64,000 nt of DNA from Alkalilimnicola ehrlichii (GTDB taxonomy: Bacteria; Pseudomonadota; Gammaproteobacteria; Nitrococcales; AK92), in NCBI RefSeq assembly GCF_003399765.1, contig NZ_NFZV01000001.1:248001-312000 (forward strand), given 5' to 3'. The number at the start of each line of letters is the position of its first letter. The first letter of the stretch is position 1. This document shows, piece after piece, positions 50,509 through 59,049 of this stretch. The translations under genes and the position numbers were made by a program. The notes beneath the pieces are model-generated. The model ran no database searches. It had not been told where the DNA came from and worked only from the letters and a program-made list of their open reading frames with translations.

Positions 50509-50613
50509 GAGCAGCTCCTGATTCCTGTTTGGATGATCGACACCATAGTGACGTTTACTGTGCTGGGAGGGCAGCGAGGGCGGGTGTAAGGCGAGGATGG
50601 GACACAAGGCTAT

Positions 50614-50646
50614 AAAAAACGCGAGGCCGTCAGGTTCGGCCTCGCG
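50614..50646 (-). terminator. terminator of the tail-fibre operon
   Basis: On the minus strand GCGAGGCCG / CGGCCTCGC (7-base loop) is followed by TTTTTT. It separates the X-to-fibre operon from the FI operon. Confidence 0.92.
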
Positions 50647-50676
50647 CTGATGGTGTGGCTGCAAATCGCTGATTTA

Positions 50677-51141
50677 TTAGAGGTAGGCAGTTACCTCTTC
50701 CGGCTGGTCCGGCCAAACAACTTCGAGGGGTTCTTTAAACGCTTGCGGCACATCGCGTAGCGATTGGCGGTACTGTTTCACCGCTGCCTGCTGCGCGGGT
50801 GTCAGCGGCGCATCCGGTAGTACCATCCAGTCGGTTTCCCGCATGCGGTCGTCGCGCTCGGCGCGAATCCGCTCCCAGGAGTTGAGCCAGGCCTGTTCGG
50901 CTTGTTTGCGCTCCTGTTCTAGGCGGGCCTTTTCCGCGTTCCAGGCATCCAGACACTGTCCGACCAGATTGTCGGGGTCTTCGTAAACGTGTTTCCAGAC
51001 ATCGCGATAGTAGATGTCGGGTTGCCCATCTTGTGAGTGAACGGACCAAATTTCGTCGGGAAGAAAATCGAGATTGACGTGCAGGAAAACGCCATCGACC
51101 CCTACGGTATTGTCGTCTTTGATTGCGTCGAATCGCTGCAT
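50677..51141 (-). CDS. tail-fibre assembly chaperone, copy B
   Basis: The 154-residue product has the tail-assembly chaperone motif TDWMVLPDAPLTPAQ followed by YRQSLRDVPQ. A central helix-rich segment binds the partner fibre. It lies 10 bp after fibre B and is a paralogue of the 52410-52856 gene, sharing WSVHS-DG-PDIY and VGQC. Confidence 0.85.
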   Translation of the reverse strand: MQRFDAIKDDNTVGVDGVFLHVNLDFLPDEIWSVHSQDGQPDIYYRDVWKHVYEDPDNLVGQCLDAWNAEKARLEQERKQAEQAWLNSWERIRAERDDRMRETDWMVLPDAPLTPAQQAAVKQYRQSLRDVPQAFKEPLEVVWPDQPEEVTAYL

Positions 51142-51151
51142 GGGGTAATCC

Positions 51152-52183
51152 TCAGAGTTTCATGATAAAGGCAAGTGCGTAGTAGGGCGGTCGAACATCG
51201 ACGGTGTGGCTGTGATCGCCGTCGCTTTCGATGTCGTGGCTGTGGGAGCCGTTCGCCTGTATACCGCCGGTTAGGCCGTGGGCGTGGGGATTACCGTTGC
51301 CCCTGCTATTAATCGGGCTTGAACTTGATGTGACTGGGTCGGAGGACAGCCCGGCAACGCCGTTAAAGGTGGAGGAGGAGCCGCTGGTGTTCCTGCCTTG
51401 TAGAACGTGGTCATGACTTGGCATCTGCCCGATACTCAGCGGATGTCCGCTAACGCTGAACGTATTGCTATGACTATGTTCGCCTGCGCTGTTCGTGCCG
51501 CCGTGGTTGTGCGAGCCGTTCGTGCTGGTCGTCTTTTCGTTAGAACCGCTTTCGTCGCCGACGGGATAGTTTAGTCCAGCGGCGACGACGAACTTGTCGC
51601 GTAAGTCTGGCGTACCGTTATTGCCATCGCACAACACCCAACCTTCCGGAATTGCGTTTGCCGGGCCGTCGTACATGGCGATGAGACGTTGTGGGATCGC
51701 TTTTCTAATGGCAGCCTGTATCTGGTCGTCGACATAATCTTGTCGTGCAAAGATCATATCGGGGGTATCGTCGACTGTTACGGTGTTGGTGTTGCTGTAA
51801 CGCACCAGGATACGGAGGTGCTGATCGGTATCGGCGCCTTCGCCTTCGACGGGCTTATAGCGCTCGGGCGTGGCGGCCACCACGATTAGATCGCCTTCGC
51901 TGTCGAACGCTGCAAATTCGCGGATATACCAGCCGCCGGCTGCGCGCGGGACTACTCCCTCGATAACGAAGACTTGGTCATCCGTTTCGCTGACATAGAC
52001 GCGATTCAACGTGCCGCGCCAGACTTCGTGGGTCAGTGCCGTCCAGCTCGATTCCGGGGCGACGTAATTGCCGCCGCCGTCGCCGACGGCAAACTCAACC
52101 AGTTGCAGTTTCTGACCGTCGGCTTCGGCCTGGGCTAGCTTGGCGAGGCCAATATCGGTGAGGATTGCGTAGTACTGAGACAT
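51152..52183 (-). CDS. tail fibre with collar domain, copy B
   Basis: The 343-residue protein starts with the DUF3751-type tail-proximal domain (SQYYAILTDIGLAKLAQAEA). It then has a collar motif (AIPEGWVLCDGNNGTPDLRD) and a low-complexity Ser/Gly/His tip (SHNHGGTNSAGEHSHS; GQMPSHDH; HAHGLTGGIQ). The tip determines receptor choice. Its first 150 residues are closely similar to fibre A; the tip differs. Confidence 0.88.
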   Translation of the reverse strand: MSQYYAILTDIGLAKLAQAEADGQKLQLVEFAVGDGGGNYVAPESSWTALTHEVWRGTLNRVYVSETDDQVFVIEGVVPRAAGGWYIREFAAFDSEGDLIVVAATPERYKPVEGEGADTDQHLRILVRYSNTNTVTVDDTPDMIFARQDYVDDQIQAAIRKAIPQRLIAMYDGPANAIPEGWVLCDGNNGTPDLRDKFVVAAGLNYPVGDESGSNEKTTSTNGSHNHGGTNSAGEHSHSNTFSVSGHPLSIGQMPSHDHVLQGRNTSGSSSTFNGVAGLSSDPVTSSSSPINSRGNGNPHAHGLTGGIQANGSHSHDIESDGDHSHTVDVRPPYYALAFIMKL

Positions 52184-52288
52184 AATTTCTCCGCCAAATG
52201 GTTAACTTGGCATCGAATCGCCGCAATTGCGTCGATAAGTGCCAATCCCATGTTGATCGCTGTTGGCGGAGGAGAGCAGTCTCTGGCC

Positions 52289-52384
52289 GTGTAAGCGGCG
52301 AGGCTTACACTTTGGGGGCGGCGCGATGCGGTGCCGGGGGAGGCTGACTCAGCAAGCTTACACCGGTTGCTTCCGGTGTAAGCT
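52289..52384. repeat. paired hairpins between the two tail-fibre cassettes
   Basis: First hairpin: GTGTAAGC / GCTTACAC at 52289-52310 (6-base loop). Second: AGCTTACACCGG / CCGGTGTAAGCT at 52355-52384, 12 bp perfect. Both share the GTGTAAGC core, giving four copies in 96 bp, inside a 226-bp gap that otherwise has no gene. Confidence 0.88.
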
Positions 52385-52409
52385 ATTGTCGATTAAAGAT
52401 ATCCCAGTA

Positions 52410-52856
52410 CTACTTCCGGTTTTCCGGCCAAACTACCTCTAGAGGTGCGCTAAAGTGCTGTGGGATGTCCCGTAGCGCTTGCCGATAGATTTTTACCTCA
52501 TCACGCTCGGAATCGGACAGCGGCGAGTCGGGGAAAATCATCCAGTCCGTCTCTGTGATTAGCGCGTTGCGCTCCTCCCGCACACGACCCCAGGAGTTGA
52601 GCCAGGCTTCCTCGGCAGTTTTTCGCTGCTGTTCTAAATGGGCAAGCTCGGCATCCCATGCAGCAACGCATTGCCCGACAAGATCGTCAGGGTCTTCGCT
52701 TTTGTGCTGCCATATATCGCGCAAGTAGATGTCTGGTTCGCCGTCCACGCTGTGGACAGACCAAACCTCTATAGGTAAAAAACTAAGATCGACGCTCAAT
52801 GCAACACCGTCGACCGTGATCATATTGTCGTCTCGGATAGCAGTTAACTGACGCAT
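52410..52856 (-). CDS. tail-fibre assembly chaperone, copy A
   Basis: The 148-residue product has TETDWMIFPDSPLSDSE and IYRQALRDIPQHF, the same motifs as copy B. It starts 2 bp after fibre A, so each fibre has its own chaperone. Confidence 0.85.
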   Translation of the reverse strand: MRQLTAIRDDNMITVDGVALSVDLSFLPIEVWSVHSVDGEPDIYLRDIWQHKSEDPDDLVGQCVAAWDAELAHLEQQRKTAEEAWLNSWGRVREERNALITETDWMIFPDSPLSDSERDEVKIYRQALRDIPQHFSAPLEVVWPENRK

Positions 52857-52858
52857 GG

Positions 52859-54121
52859 CTAATACCAGATAATAAAGTTGGTTGCTTCGTATGGCTGTCG
52901 CACGTCTACCGTTGTGTTTTGTATGCCGCCCGTTAGGCCGTGCATGTGCGATTCGCTACCGCCTCTTGAGCTCGACATGACCGCCTGCTCGGTACGACTT
53001 GTAAATGATGTTGAGTCGTCACGGCCGCTCCGCCGCGGGCCGCTCCCTCTATCACGGTTTACCCAAGGCAGATCTCTTGCGCTCTCGTGGTCATGGCTGG
53101 GCATCTGGCCCAATCTTAGCGGATGCCCCGAAACGCTCAGATTGTTCGGGTGGCTATGGTCTCGCTGGTCATTGCCACCTTTATCGCCGACTTCGTACTG
53201 GTCGCCAGCGCCTACGGCAACTCGGTTACGCCGGTCAGGCACGTTAAACGTCGTTTCGCCATTGCCCTCACCGAATTTCGTGCCGACGATGTTAAATAGA
53301 CGGTCGTATTCCGTACGGCTAACTGTGCGGCCGTCGCACCAAAGCGCTCCATCTGGGAGAAAATCGCCCGTCCATTCGCTTACCGTGCCAGGAATACCTC
53401 TCTCTGGTACAAGACTGTGCCCATTGACCTTCAAGCTCGGCACATCGAGCACTGGCCCCCCGTCGCCGTTGTCTTCGTATGCGGGAAGCTCACCGACCAA
53501 CTTGCCAACGGCGCGAGTAGCGGCGTCCTTCAGTCCTAGATTGTCCCGCGCAGCTTCGGTGCTTGTTAGGTCGGCGAGGTTTTCCGAGATCCGGGCATGT
53601 CCGCTGTGTGGCGCTGCTGAATCGCGGTGCTGGGCGATCGCCTCCATGAGCTGGCTGTCTGCCGCGTCAACGTAGTCCTTGCGGGCTAGGATGGTATCCG
53701 GCGTGTCGTTGACGGAAACGGCATCGGCGTTGCTGTACCTAACCAGCACGCGAATATGCTGGTCTAAATTGGCGCCGTCGCCCTCTGCCGGTTTGAATCG
53801 TTCCGGCACGGCTGCAATGACAATTAGGTCGCCGTCGCTATCGAGTGCTCCAAACTCGCGGATGTACCAGCCGCCCACTTCCCGAGGCACGACACCTTCA
53901 ATGGTGAAGACCTGCTCGTCAGTTTCGCTGACATAGACGCGATTCAACGTGCCGCGCCAGACTTCGTGGGTCAGTGCCGTCCAGCTCGATTCCGGCGCCA
54001 CGTAATCGCCGCCGCCGTCGCCGACGGCAAAGTCGACCAGTTGCAGCTTTTGGCCGTCGGCTTCGGCCTGGGCCAGTTTGGCCAAGCCTACTTCAGTGAG
54101 GATTGCATAATACTGAGACAT
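52859..54121 (-). CDS. tail fibre with collar domain, copy A
   Basis: The 420-residue fibre shares its first 150 residues with copy B (SQYYAILTEVGLAKLAQAEA). It then has an extra shaft (HARISENLADLTSTEAARDN), a Tail_Collar domain (DGALWCDGRTVSRTEYDRLF) and the tip GQMPSHDH... HGLTGGIQ. ATG 54121 follows GGAG. It is directly after gpI, the position of P2 gpH. Confidence 0.9.
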   Translation of the reverse strand: MSQYYAILTEVGLAKLAQAEADGQKLQLVDFAVGDGGGDYVAPESSWTALTHEVWRGTLNRVYVSETDEQVFTIEGVVPREVGGWYIREFGALDSDGDLIVIAAVPERFKPAEGDGANLDQHIRVLVRYSNADAVSVNDTPDTILARKDYVDAADSQLMEAIAQHRDSAAPHSGHARISENLADLTSTEAARDNLGLKDAATRAVGKLVGELPAYEDNGDGGPVLDVPSLKVNGHSLVPERGIPGTVSEWTGDFLPDGALWCDGRTVSRTEYDRLFNIVGTKFGEGNGETTFNVPDRRNRVAVGAGDQYEVGDKGGNDQRDHSHPNNLSVSGHPLRLGQMPSHDHESARDLPWVNRDRGSGPRRSGRDDSTSFTSRTEQAVMSSSRGGSESHMHGLTGGIQNTTVDVRQPYEATNFIIWY

Positions 54122-54123
54122 GA

Positions 54124-54660
54124 CTACTCCGCTGGTGGGTAAACGCATAAGTCGTCGCCCAGGGTGATGGCGGCGCCGACGTAAGTTGCCCCGCAGACAG
54201 GCTGATAGAGGTTGACGACGTCCAATACTTGGGATTCCCGTGCGTAGCGACCGACGACGTCGTGGATGTACAGGTGTAAATCGTCGGGGATGGCGGAGTC
54301 GGTCAGTTCGATATCAAGCTCGTAATGATGCGGGGTATCGCCGATCTCCCACCATTCGCGCACCAGAATATCCATGCCCAAAGCGGCTAGTTCGCGCCGC
54401 AGCGAGCCGAGGGTGCCGCGGTAGCGGCGGGTTTCTAGCGCGGTTTTGATCACTCGCCGTTGGCGGGCGGTGGTCCAGTTGGAGTTCCAGCCTTCCACGC
54501 CCACTGCCCAGGCGAGCCAAGGTAGTAGCGAGGCCGGGCAGCGGTCGGGGTTCCACAGGCTGTCGACCTTCGCTAGGTCGAGTTCGCTGAGTTGGGCGTC
54601 GCTGGCTTCCAGCGCGCGCTCTAACCGCGTCGCGTTGGGTGGGAGCAAACTAGTCGTCAT
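54124..54660 (-). CDS. I: phage baseplate protein I
   Basis: The 178-residue product (LLPPNATRLERALEASDAQL; LWNPDRCPASLLPWLAWAV) is P2 gpI, a baseplate wedge component. ATG 54660 lies 11 bases inside the end of J; the longer frame is rejected. Confidence 0.93.
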   Translation of the reverse strand: MTTSLLPPNATRLERALEASDAQLSELDLAKVDSLWNPDRCPASLLPWLAWAVGVEGWNSNWTTARQRRVIKTALETRRYRGTLGSLRRELAALGMDILVREWWEIGDTPHHYELDIELTDSAIPDDLHLYIHDVVGRYARESQVLDVVNLYQPVCGATYVGAAITLGDDLCVYPPAE

Positions 54661-55549
54661 GGCCCACCTCAAGCTCGATTGCAGCACAGTAGGCGGCTTG
54701 CGTGAGGTCGCAGTGGATATCCTCGGCAGGGCTTTCCAGTTCGACGCGCTTGACGCCCTCGACGTAGAGACGTGCAAGTAGTGCGTCGCGCACGAGGTCG
54801 CGGCCTAGTACATGCATACGGCGCACGAATTGTTCGACGCGCTGACGGGCCGCGGCCTTCACGGTGGGCTCGTCGGCGCCCTCGAACAGGACCAAGCGCG
54901 CACGGGTGGTGTATTCGGTAACAATGGCCGGGCGCGTTTCGACCTTGTCGTTGAGCGGGCGGAGGTCTTCGTCGTTGACGCGGGCGTGGACGATATCGAG
55001 AAGTTCTTGGCTGGGAACGCCGTTGCCGTCGTGGCTTAGCACGGTGATTAATATTTCGCCGCCGTTGGGGCGAGTGCAGGAGGCGTCTTTTACTTGGCCG
55101 CTGGCCGAGCGGGCGTGGTAGACGTAGGCGGGGCGTGCGCCGGCCGTGCTATAGCTATCGCCGGCCATGAGAATGCGCTCGATGTAGGCGGCGTCGCTCT
55201 CGTAGGTCGGCGGGATCGGCGGATTGGCGTCCGGATCGCCTGCGTCGATGACTAATCGCGGCGTGCGATGGAAGGTGACGCCGAGATGGTCGAGGGTGCT
55301 GCCTTGGCTGTAGGCGAGCAAGAGCAATCGAGCGCGGTCGTTGAACTCCTGGCGTAGGATCATCTCGCGGTAGGCGCTTTCCTCCAACAGGCGCGTTGCC
55401 GGCTCGGATTCCCGGTTGAGGACGTCCGCAGCTTGGGGGTGGCGGCTAAGGAAAGCGGATTTACGCTGCGCGAGGATGTCTTCGTAATCCAGCTGTTCGA
55501 CGATCTCCGGCGCCGGTAATTGGGATAGATCGATGCTCGACCGACTCAT
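54650..55549 (-). CDS. J: baseplate assembly protein J
   Basis: The 299-residue product has the gpJ opening (DLSQLPAPEIVEQLDYEDIL) and GSTLDHLGV. It forms the baseplate wedge. It overlaps W by 4 bp and I by 11 bp. Confidence 0.94.
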   Translation of the reverse strand: MSRSSIDLSQLPAPEIVEQLDYEDILAQRKSAFLSRHPQAADVLNRESEPATRLLEESAYREMILRQEFNDRARLLLLAYSQGSTLDHLGVTFHRTPRLVIDAGDPDANPPIPPTYESDAAYIERILMAGDSYSTAGARPAYVYHARSASGQVKDASCTRPNGGEILITVLSHDGNGVPSQELLDIVHARVNDEDLRPLNDKVETRPAIVTEYTTRARLVLFEGADEPTVKAAARQRVEQFVRRMHVLGRDLVRDALLARLYVEGVKRVELESPAEDIHCDLTQAAYCAAIELEVGHDD

Positions 55550-55908
55550 GCGGTTACTCCTGTCGGCAAGTTGAATTCAAGGCGTGCCCGTTCGGGGGTG
55601 CTGGTATCGAGGCGGACGATGTCGGCTTCGAGTACAACGGAGCTGGGGCGGGCGCTATTAACCAGGCGGACGATGCGCTCGACCCGAATTCTCGGTTCCC
55701 ACCGAATCAACGCGGTTACTACGGCGCTGTAGGCCAGCATGAGCGTAACGTCGTTGAGCGGTTGGTCGATCAGCTCCGGCAGTAGCGAGCCGTAGTCGCG
55801 GCGCATGACGCGGGAACCGATCGGGGTGGTGAGAATATCGGTCACGCTCTGGCGGATGTGGTCGATACCGTCGATCGCGTGGCCGGTGTGCGCGTTCATG
55901 CCTGCCAT
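55546..55908 (-). CDS. W: baseplate assembly protein W (gp25-like)
   Basis: The 120-residue product has the lysozyme-like gp25/gpW fold signature ILTTPIGSRVMRRDYGS, with the conserved RPFxP-type wedge strand. ATG 55908 follows GAGGG. It nucleates sheath assembly on the baseplate. Confidence 0.93.
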   Translation of the reverse strand: MAGMNAHTGHAIDGIDHIRQSVTDILTTPIGSRVMRRDYGSLLPELIDQPLNDVTLMLAYSAVVTALIRWEPRIRVERIVRLVNSARPSSVVLEADIVRLDTSTPERARLEFNLPTGVTA

Positions 55909-55912
55909 GGTT

Positions 55913-56200
55913 TTACCCTCCCGCGAAGACGTTGGTGCTGCCTTGGGCGACGGCGGAGCCGCAGGCGATCGGATCGCCAATGCGTCCTAGCGGCAGGCGG
56001 TTGACGAATACGGTGCTACTGCCTTCGGCCAGTGCGGATTCGTGGGCGCTGTTGCCGCAGGCATGCTCTTCGAAGGCGTCTCCTACACGGAGAGCTGCCT
56101 TCCCATTAATGGTTACATCGCCGCTCCCGCTAGTGCTTTTTCGCGGCGGAAAGCAGCCTTCGCCTGTGCAGATGTCGCCTACTCGGCTAACGGCTGGCAT
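55913..56200 (-). CDS. PAAR-domain spike-tip protein
   Basis: The 95-residue product (VSRVGDICTGEGCF, LPLGRIGDPIACGSAVAQGS) is a PAAR repeat protein with zinc-ligand histidine and cysteines (HACGN). PAAR proteins sharpen the tip of contractile spikes. P2 itself lacks a separate one. It sits between V and W. Confidence 0.9.
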   Translation of the reverse strand: MPAVSRVGDICTGEGCFPPRKSTSGSGDVTINGKAALRVGDAFEEHACGNSAHESALAEGSSTVFVNRLPLGRIGDPIACGSAVAQGSTNVFAGG

Positions 56201-56669
56201 CGATACGCTCCTTTAGTAAGTCCCGGTTGGCGTTGTATTGCTGCAGAATTTCGATCTCGTATTCGCCGCTGGCGCTAACCGGCTGGGGGCCGTTTGGTGT
56301 ATTTCGGATGCCCGTCGCTGTTACGCTCAGTGTGTACTTGCGCTTATTGGTCGGGTCTGCCTCGAACTTGACGACCTCGGCGCCGAGGGGGACATCTTCC
56401 CACCTGTTTACGGTGATGGGCGTTGTCCCGTCCAGGTAGCGAATTGCCAGGATCGGGAAAAGGTCGGGCACGATGTCGGGCCAGCCGACGAACAGAAACC
56501 CGGGAGACGCGGTAACTTCGACACTGCTGGGAAGGGCTGGCGAAGAGGACCACTCCCAGCCTGTCCAGATATCCCACCCTTTGGCTTTTATGGCCTCAAC
56601 GACACCGCTCTCCAGGTCGAACTCCCGTATCAATATGGCCCCGTTGGCTGGCTCTAGCTCCATCGTCAT
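56187..56669 (-). CDS. phage protein of unknown function between V and PAAR
   Basis: The 160-residue product (LEPANGAILIREFDLESGVV) has a beta-rich, Ig-like pattern toward its end (KYTLSVTATGIRNTPNGPQP). Its start overlaps the V end (ATGA) and its end overlaps PAAR by 14 bp, so it is coupled to the spike genes. I do not recognise a family. Confidence 0.7.
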   Translation of the reverse strand: MTMELEPANGAILIREFDLESGVVEAIKAKGWDIWTGWEWSSSPALPSSVEVTASPGFLFVGWPDIVPDLFPILAIRYLDGTTPITVNRWEDVPLGAEVVKFEADPTNKRKYTLSVTATGIRNTPNGPQPVSASGEYEIEILQQYNANRDLLKERIDASR

Positions 56670-57121
56670 GGGTTCAGCTCCACGCGGTTGCCTTTGAGAA
56701 CGAGGTTGCCGGCCGCTTCGATAGTGATGTCGCCGCCCGCCTGAATCTCGATCCGATCAACAGTTGCGATCGCCAGCGCTTTCTCAGCGTGGTCGTAGGT
56801 GACCGTGGTTCCGTCGGGAAACTCTCGCTTCCAGACGCTTGGATCAGTGGCCGGAGGCGGCGAGGCTTCGCTGTAAATGCCCGTTAGCACGATGGCCTGG
56901 CTAAGATCGCCGCCCGGCGATAGCAGGAGAACTTGCTCGCCGGCGGTGGGTGGATCCCAGTCCCGCGTGGTTCCGGCGCGCGCGCTTAACCACGGTAGCC
57001 AGCCGGTGAGGATGGCCCCGCTTTTGATGCGCGCCCGGGCGGTGGCGGTGTCCACTTCATGGACCGTTCCCAGCCGCACCAGGTTGTTTAGCAAGCGAAG
57101 TAGTTCGGCGACGTTGTTCAT
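56666..57121 (-). CDS. V: phage baseplate spike protein V
   Basis: The 151-residue product has the OB-fold of gpV (VRLGTVHEVDTATARARIKS) and a short beta-helical end (GDITIEAAGNLVLKGNRVEL). P2 gpV is about 211 residues with a membrane-piercing apex; that apex is missing here and is probably replaced by the separate PAAR protein. A 83-bp gap separates it from R, with a near-palindrome at 57154-57180; no gpS is present. Confidence 0.92.
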   Translation of the reverse strand: MNNVAELLRLLNNLVRLGTVHEVDTATARARIKSGAILTGWLPWLSARAGTTRDWDPPTAGEQVLLLSPGGDLSQAIVLTGIYSEASPPPATDPSVWKREFPDGTTVTYDHAEKALAIATVDRIEIQAGGDITIEAAGNLVLKGNRVELNP

Positions 57122-57204
57122 GCCGTCATGGTGACAATCTTCGCCGCGGACCGATAGCGACGGGCAGTGTAAGTAGCGAGCACTACCCGAGGCGTTTCAG
57201 CGGC

Positions 57205-57660
57205 CTACGCATCCTCCCTTTCGGTCGGGCCACGAAGGCAGATAGTCAGCTCGGCATCGTCGTTCATGGCCGGCGGCGGCTCCGGAATAACGTGGGTGAC
57301 CTCCTGTTGTCCGCTCTCGTTGCTAGCGACGATGACGCGCTCGCTCAGGGTAACCGTCAGCGTCAGGTCGATGGCGTCGTCATTCAGCCTTGGGGCGTCG
57401 ACCTCGATGCCGGTCTCTGCGGCGTGGCCGGGTTCGTGTGCATGTAGCCATTCAAGGAGTGGAATTACGAGAGAGTCGAGTGAGTCCGGATAATCGCTGA
57501 CGGCGATCTGCACCGGGCAGCGCCAGAGGTGGGAGAGGTTACCGCCCTGCCAGTACTCGATACGGCCTTCCTCGATGGCGAGGCTGAGCTTTTCCGGGGC
57601 TTCCTCCAGGCTTGGTACAGTCGTGACGAGGTGTTGGCGTAATGCGGTTAGTTTTTCCAT
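57205..57660 (-). CDS. R: phage tail completion protein R
   Basis: The 151-residue product (LTALRQHLVTTVPSLEEAPE, WLHAHEPGH) is P2 gpR. In P2 R and S complete the tail; S is not seen after it. Confidence 0.88.
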   Translation of the reverse strand: MEKLTALRQHLVTTVPSLEEAPEKLSLAIEEGRIEYWQGGNLSHLWRCPVQIAVSDYPDSLDSLVIPLLEWLHAHEPGHAAETGIEVDAPRLNDDAIDLTLTVTLSERVIVASNESGQQEVTHVIPEPPPAMNDDAELTICLRGPTEREDA

Positions 57661-57929
57661 GGGGGCGGCTCCTGATGAATTTGCTGATGGCAGGCAATGA
57701 CGGCATCCACTTTCGCGGCGCAGAGGGCCCAGGCGCTTTCGACTTCCTCAATCAACAGGTTGAGATCGCCGTTTGTCCGTGGGCTGCTGGCCGGTAGCTG
57801 GCAGGGCGTCGGTGTCGCGCAGGCGTTGACGATAAGCGTCGGCGCCGGTGAGGGCGGGGCGCTCGCGCAGCCGTATAACAGGCTCAGGCATAACAGCGTC
57901 GGCCCAAGCGCGAAGTTTCTCGTTTTCAC
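57648..57929 (-). CDS. lysC: Rz1-like lysis lipoprotein LysC
   Basis: From the GTG at 57929, which has GGAGG 7 bases upstream, the product is 93 residues with a lipoprotein signal (lipobox LLYGC) and the LysC pattern ACATPTPCQLPASSP. It overlaps the end of lysB in another frame, as Rz/Rz1 pairs do. It forms a spanin with LysB. Confidence 0.86.
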   Translation of the reverse strand: MKTRNFALGPTLLCLSLLYGCASAPPSPAPTLIVNACATPTPCQLPASSPRTNGDLNLLIEEVESAWALCAAKVDAVIACHQQIHQEPPPWKN

Positions 57930-58206
57930 TGTGTAGCCTCCGGATATGGCGGGTGCGGTCGGCAAGCTCGCGCTCCAGCCGCTGCTGTTCGGCCAGCTGC
58001 TCGGCGCGTTGTCGGGCATGCTCTGCTGCGAGCTGTTGTTGCCGTTCGAGGATCTCGTTGGCTTTGGTCAGCGCGGCTTGGGCGGTGTCGCGCTGTTGCA
58101 TGGCTTGTTCTTGGCGGGCGCGGGCGGTGTCCAGCCGAAGGTTTTGGATGTGCAGCGCCAGCCCCAGAAGTGCGATAAGGGCAAGAGCGGCGAGCTTAGT
58201 TTTCAT
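57748..58206 (-). CDS. lysB: Rz-like spanin LysB
   Basis: The 152-residue inner-membrane spanin has one N-terminal transmembrane segment (KLAALALIALLGLALHI) and a long coiled coil (residues 25-110). ATG 58206 has AAGGTG upstream. lysC is embedded in its 3' part. Confidence 0.88.
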   Translation of the reverse strand: MKTKLAALALIALLGLALHIQNLRLDTARARQEQAMQQRDTAQAALTKANEILERQQQLAAEHARQRAEQLAEQQRLERELADRTRHIRRLHSENEKLRAWADAVMPEPVIRLRERPALTGADAYRQRLRDTDALPATGQQPTDKRRSQPVD

Positions 58207-58251
58207 GCCGCACCTTCGCGTGCTGATAGCCCCGCGGGCAGCAAAGCGCAT

Positions 58252-59049
58252 TCATGACGCGAGCCCTGCGGTCGAATGCCGTTCCCAGGCTTGTTGTAGG
58301 CGTAGGTCGTATTGGTTCTTCGCGTAGGCCGGGCCGTTATAGAGCCGGGCAAAGCGAGCCCAGTCCCGCCCGCGGAGGGCTTGCTGGAGGCCGTTATCGG
58401 TAGCGATAAAACGGATGAAAGCGTCGAGGTGTGCCTTGTCGTCGACTTCCATGGCTGCGCGAAAGGTCTCCGCGGCTTCGTAACCCAACCGTTGCCAATG
58501 AAATCCCATAATCTGAAAACGCCCCCAGCTTGCCGACTCGATTGCCGCTTGTCGGTGGATCGCTTCGGCCGCTGCGAGGCGTTGGTATTCGGCCGCGCCG
58601 CCGCGATAGCCCCCGGTGTGGGGCGAGATCAAGTCCGGGCGTTGTTGTTGATGCGGTTGCGGGTCGATGCCATGCGCCAGCAATCGCCGCCGAAAGATAT
58701 GCCGCTCGAACAGGATTTGCGGTCGTCCGTCGGGAAGAAAGCCGTTGCCGCGGCTCTCGACTTCCGCCACGGCATGGATGGAAGCAATATCAACGCCAAG
58801 CCGTTCGGCAGCATCTCGGATCGCATGTTGTCGGTGGGTACGTTCTTCGTCTGCACTGGCGAGCGCGGCGCGCGTTTGCGGGCCGGCGATGCCGTCGACC
58901 GCTAAGCCCTCCCGCTGTTGATAAGCGCGTACGGTGGCTTCGGTTGCAGGGCCGAACCGACCGTCGACGGTCAGCGCAAAGCCTTGCGATTGTAGTTGAC
59001 GTTGCAGATTCGCAACCGCGTCTCCCGAATCGCCACGGCGTAGCATCAT
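58252..59049 (-). CDS. endolysin: peptidoglycan-binding plus N-acetylmuramidase
   Basis: The 265-residue enzyme has an N-terminal PG_binding_1 domain (LRRGDSGDAVANLQRQLQSQ) and a C-terminal DUF3380 muramidase domain (VAEVESRGNGFLPDGRPQIL, ASWGRFQIMGFHWQ). It degrades cell-wall glycan during release. Its 4-bp overlap with the holin-type gene couples them. Confidence 0.92.
   Translation of the reverse strand: MMLRRGDSGDAVANLQRQLQSQGFALTVDGRFGPATEATVRAYQQREGLAVDGIAGPQTRAALASADEERTHRQHAIRDAAERLGVDIASIHAVAEVESRGNGFLPDGRPQILFERHIFRRRLLAHGIDPQPHQQQRPDLISPHTGGYRGGAAEYQRLAAAEAIHRQAAIESASWGRFQIMGFHWQRLGYEAAETFRAAMEVDDKAHLDAFIRFIATDNGLQQALRGRDWARFARLYNGPAYAKNQYDLRLQQAWERHSTAGLAS

Noticed and set aside
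57154-57180. Near-palindrome GGGCAGTG / CACTACCC between R and V
   Set aside because: There is one mismatch and no T tract; it is noted as the only structure in the gap where gpS would be, but is too weak for a separate call.
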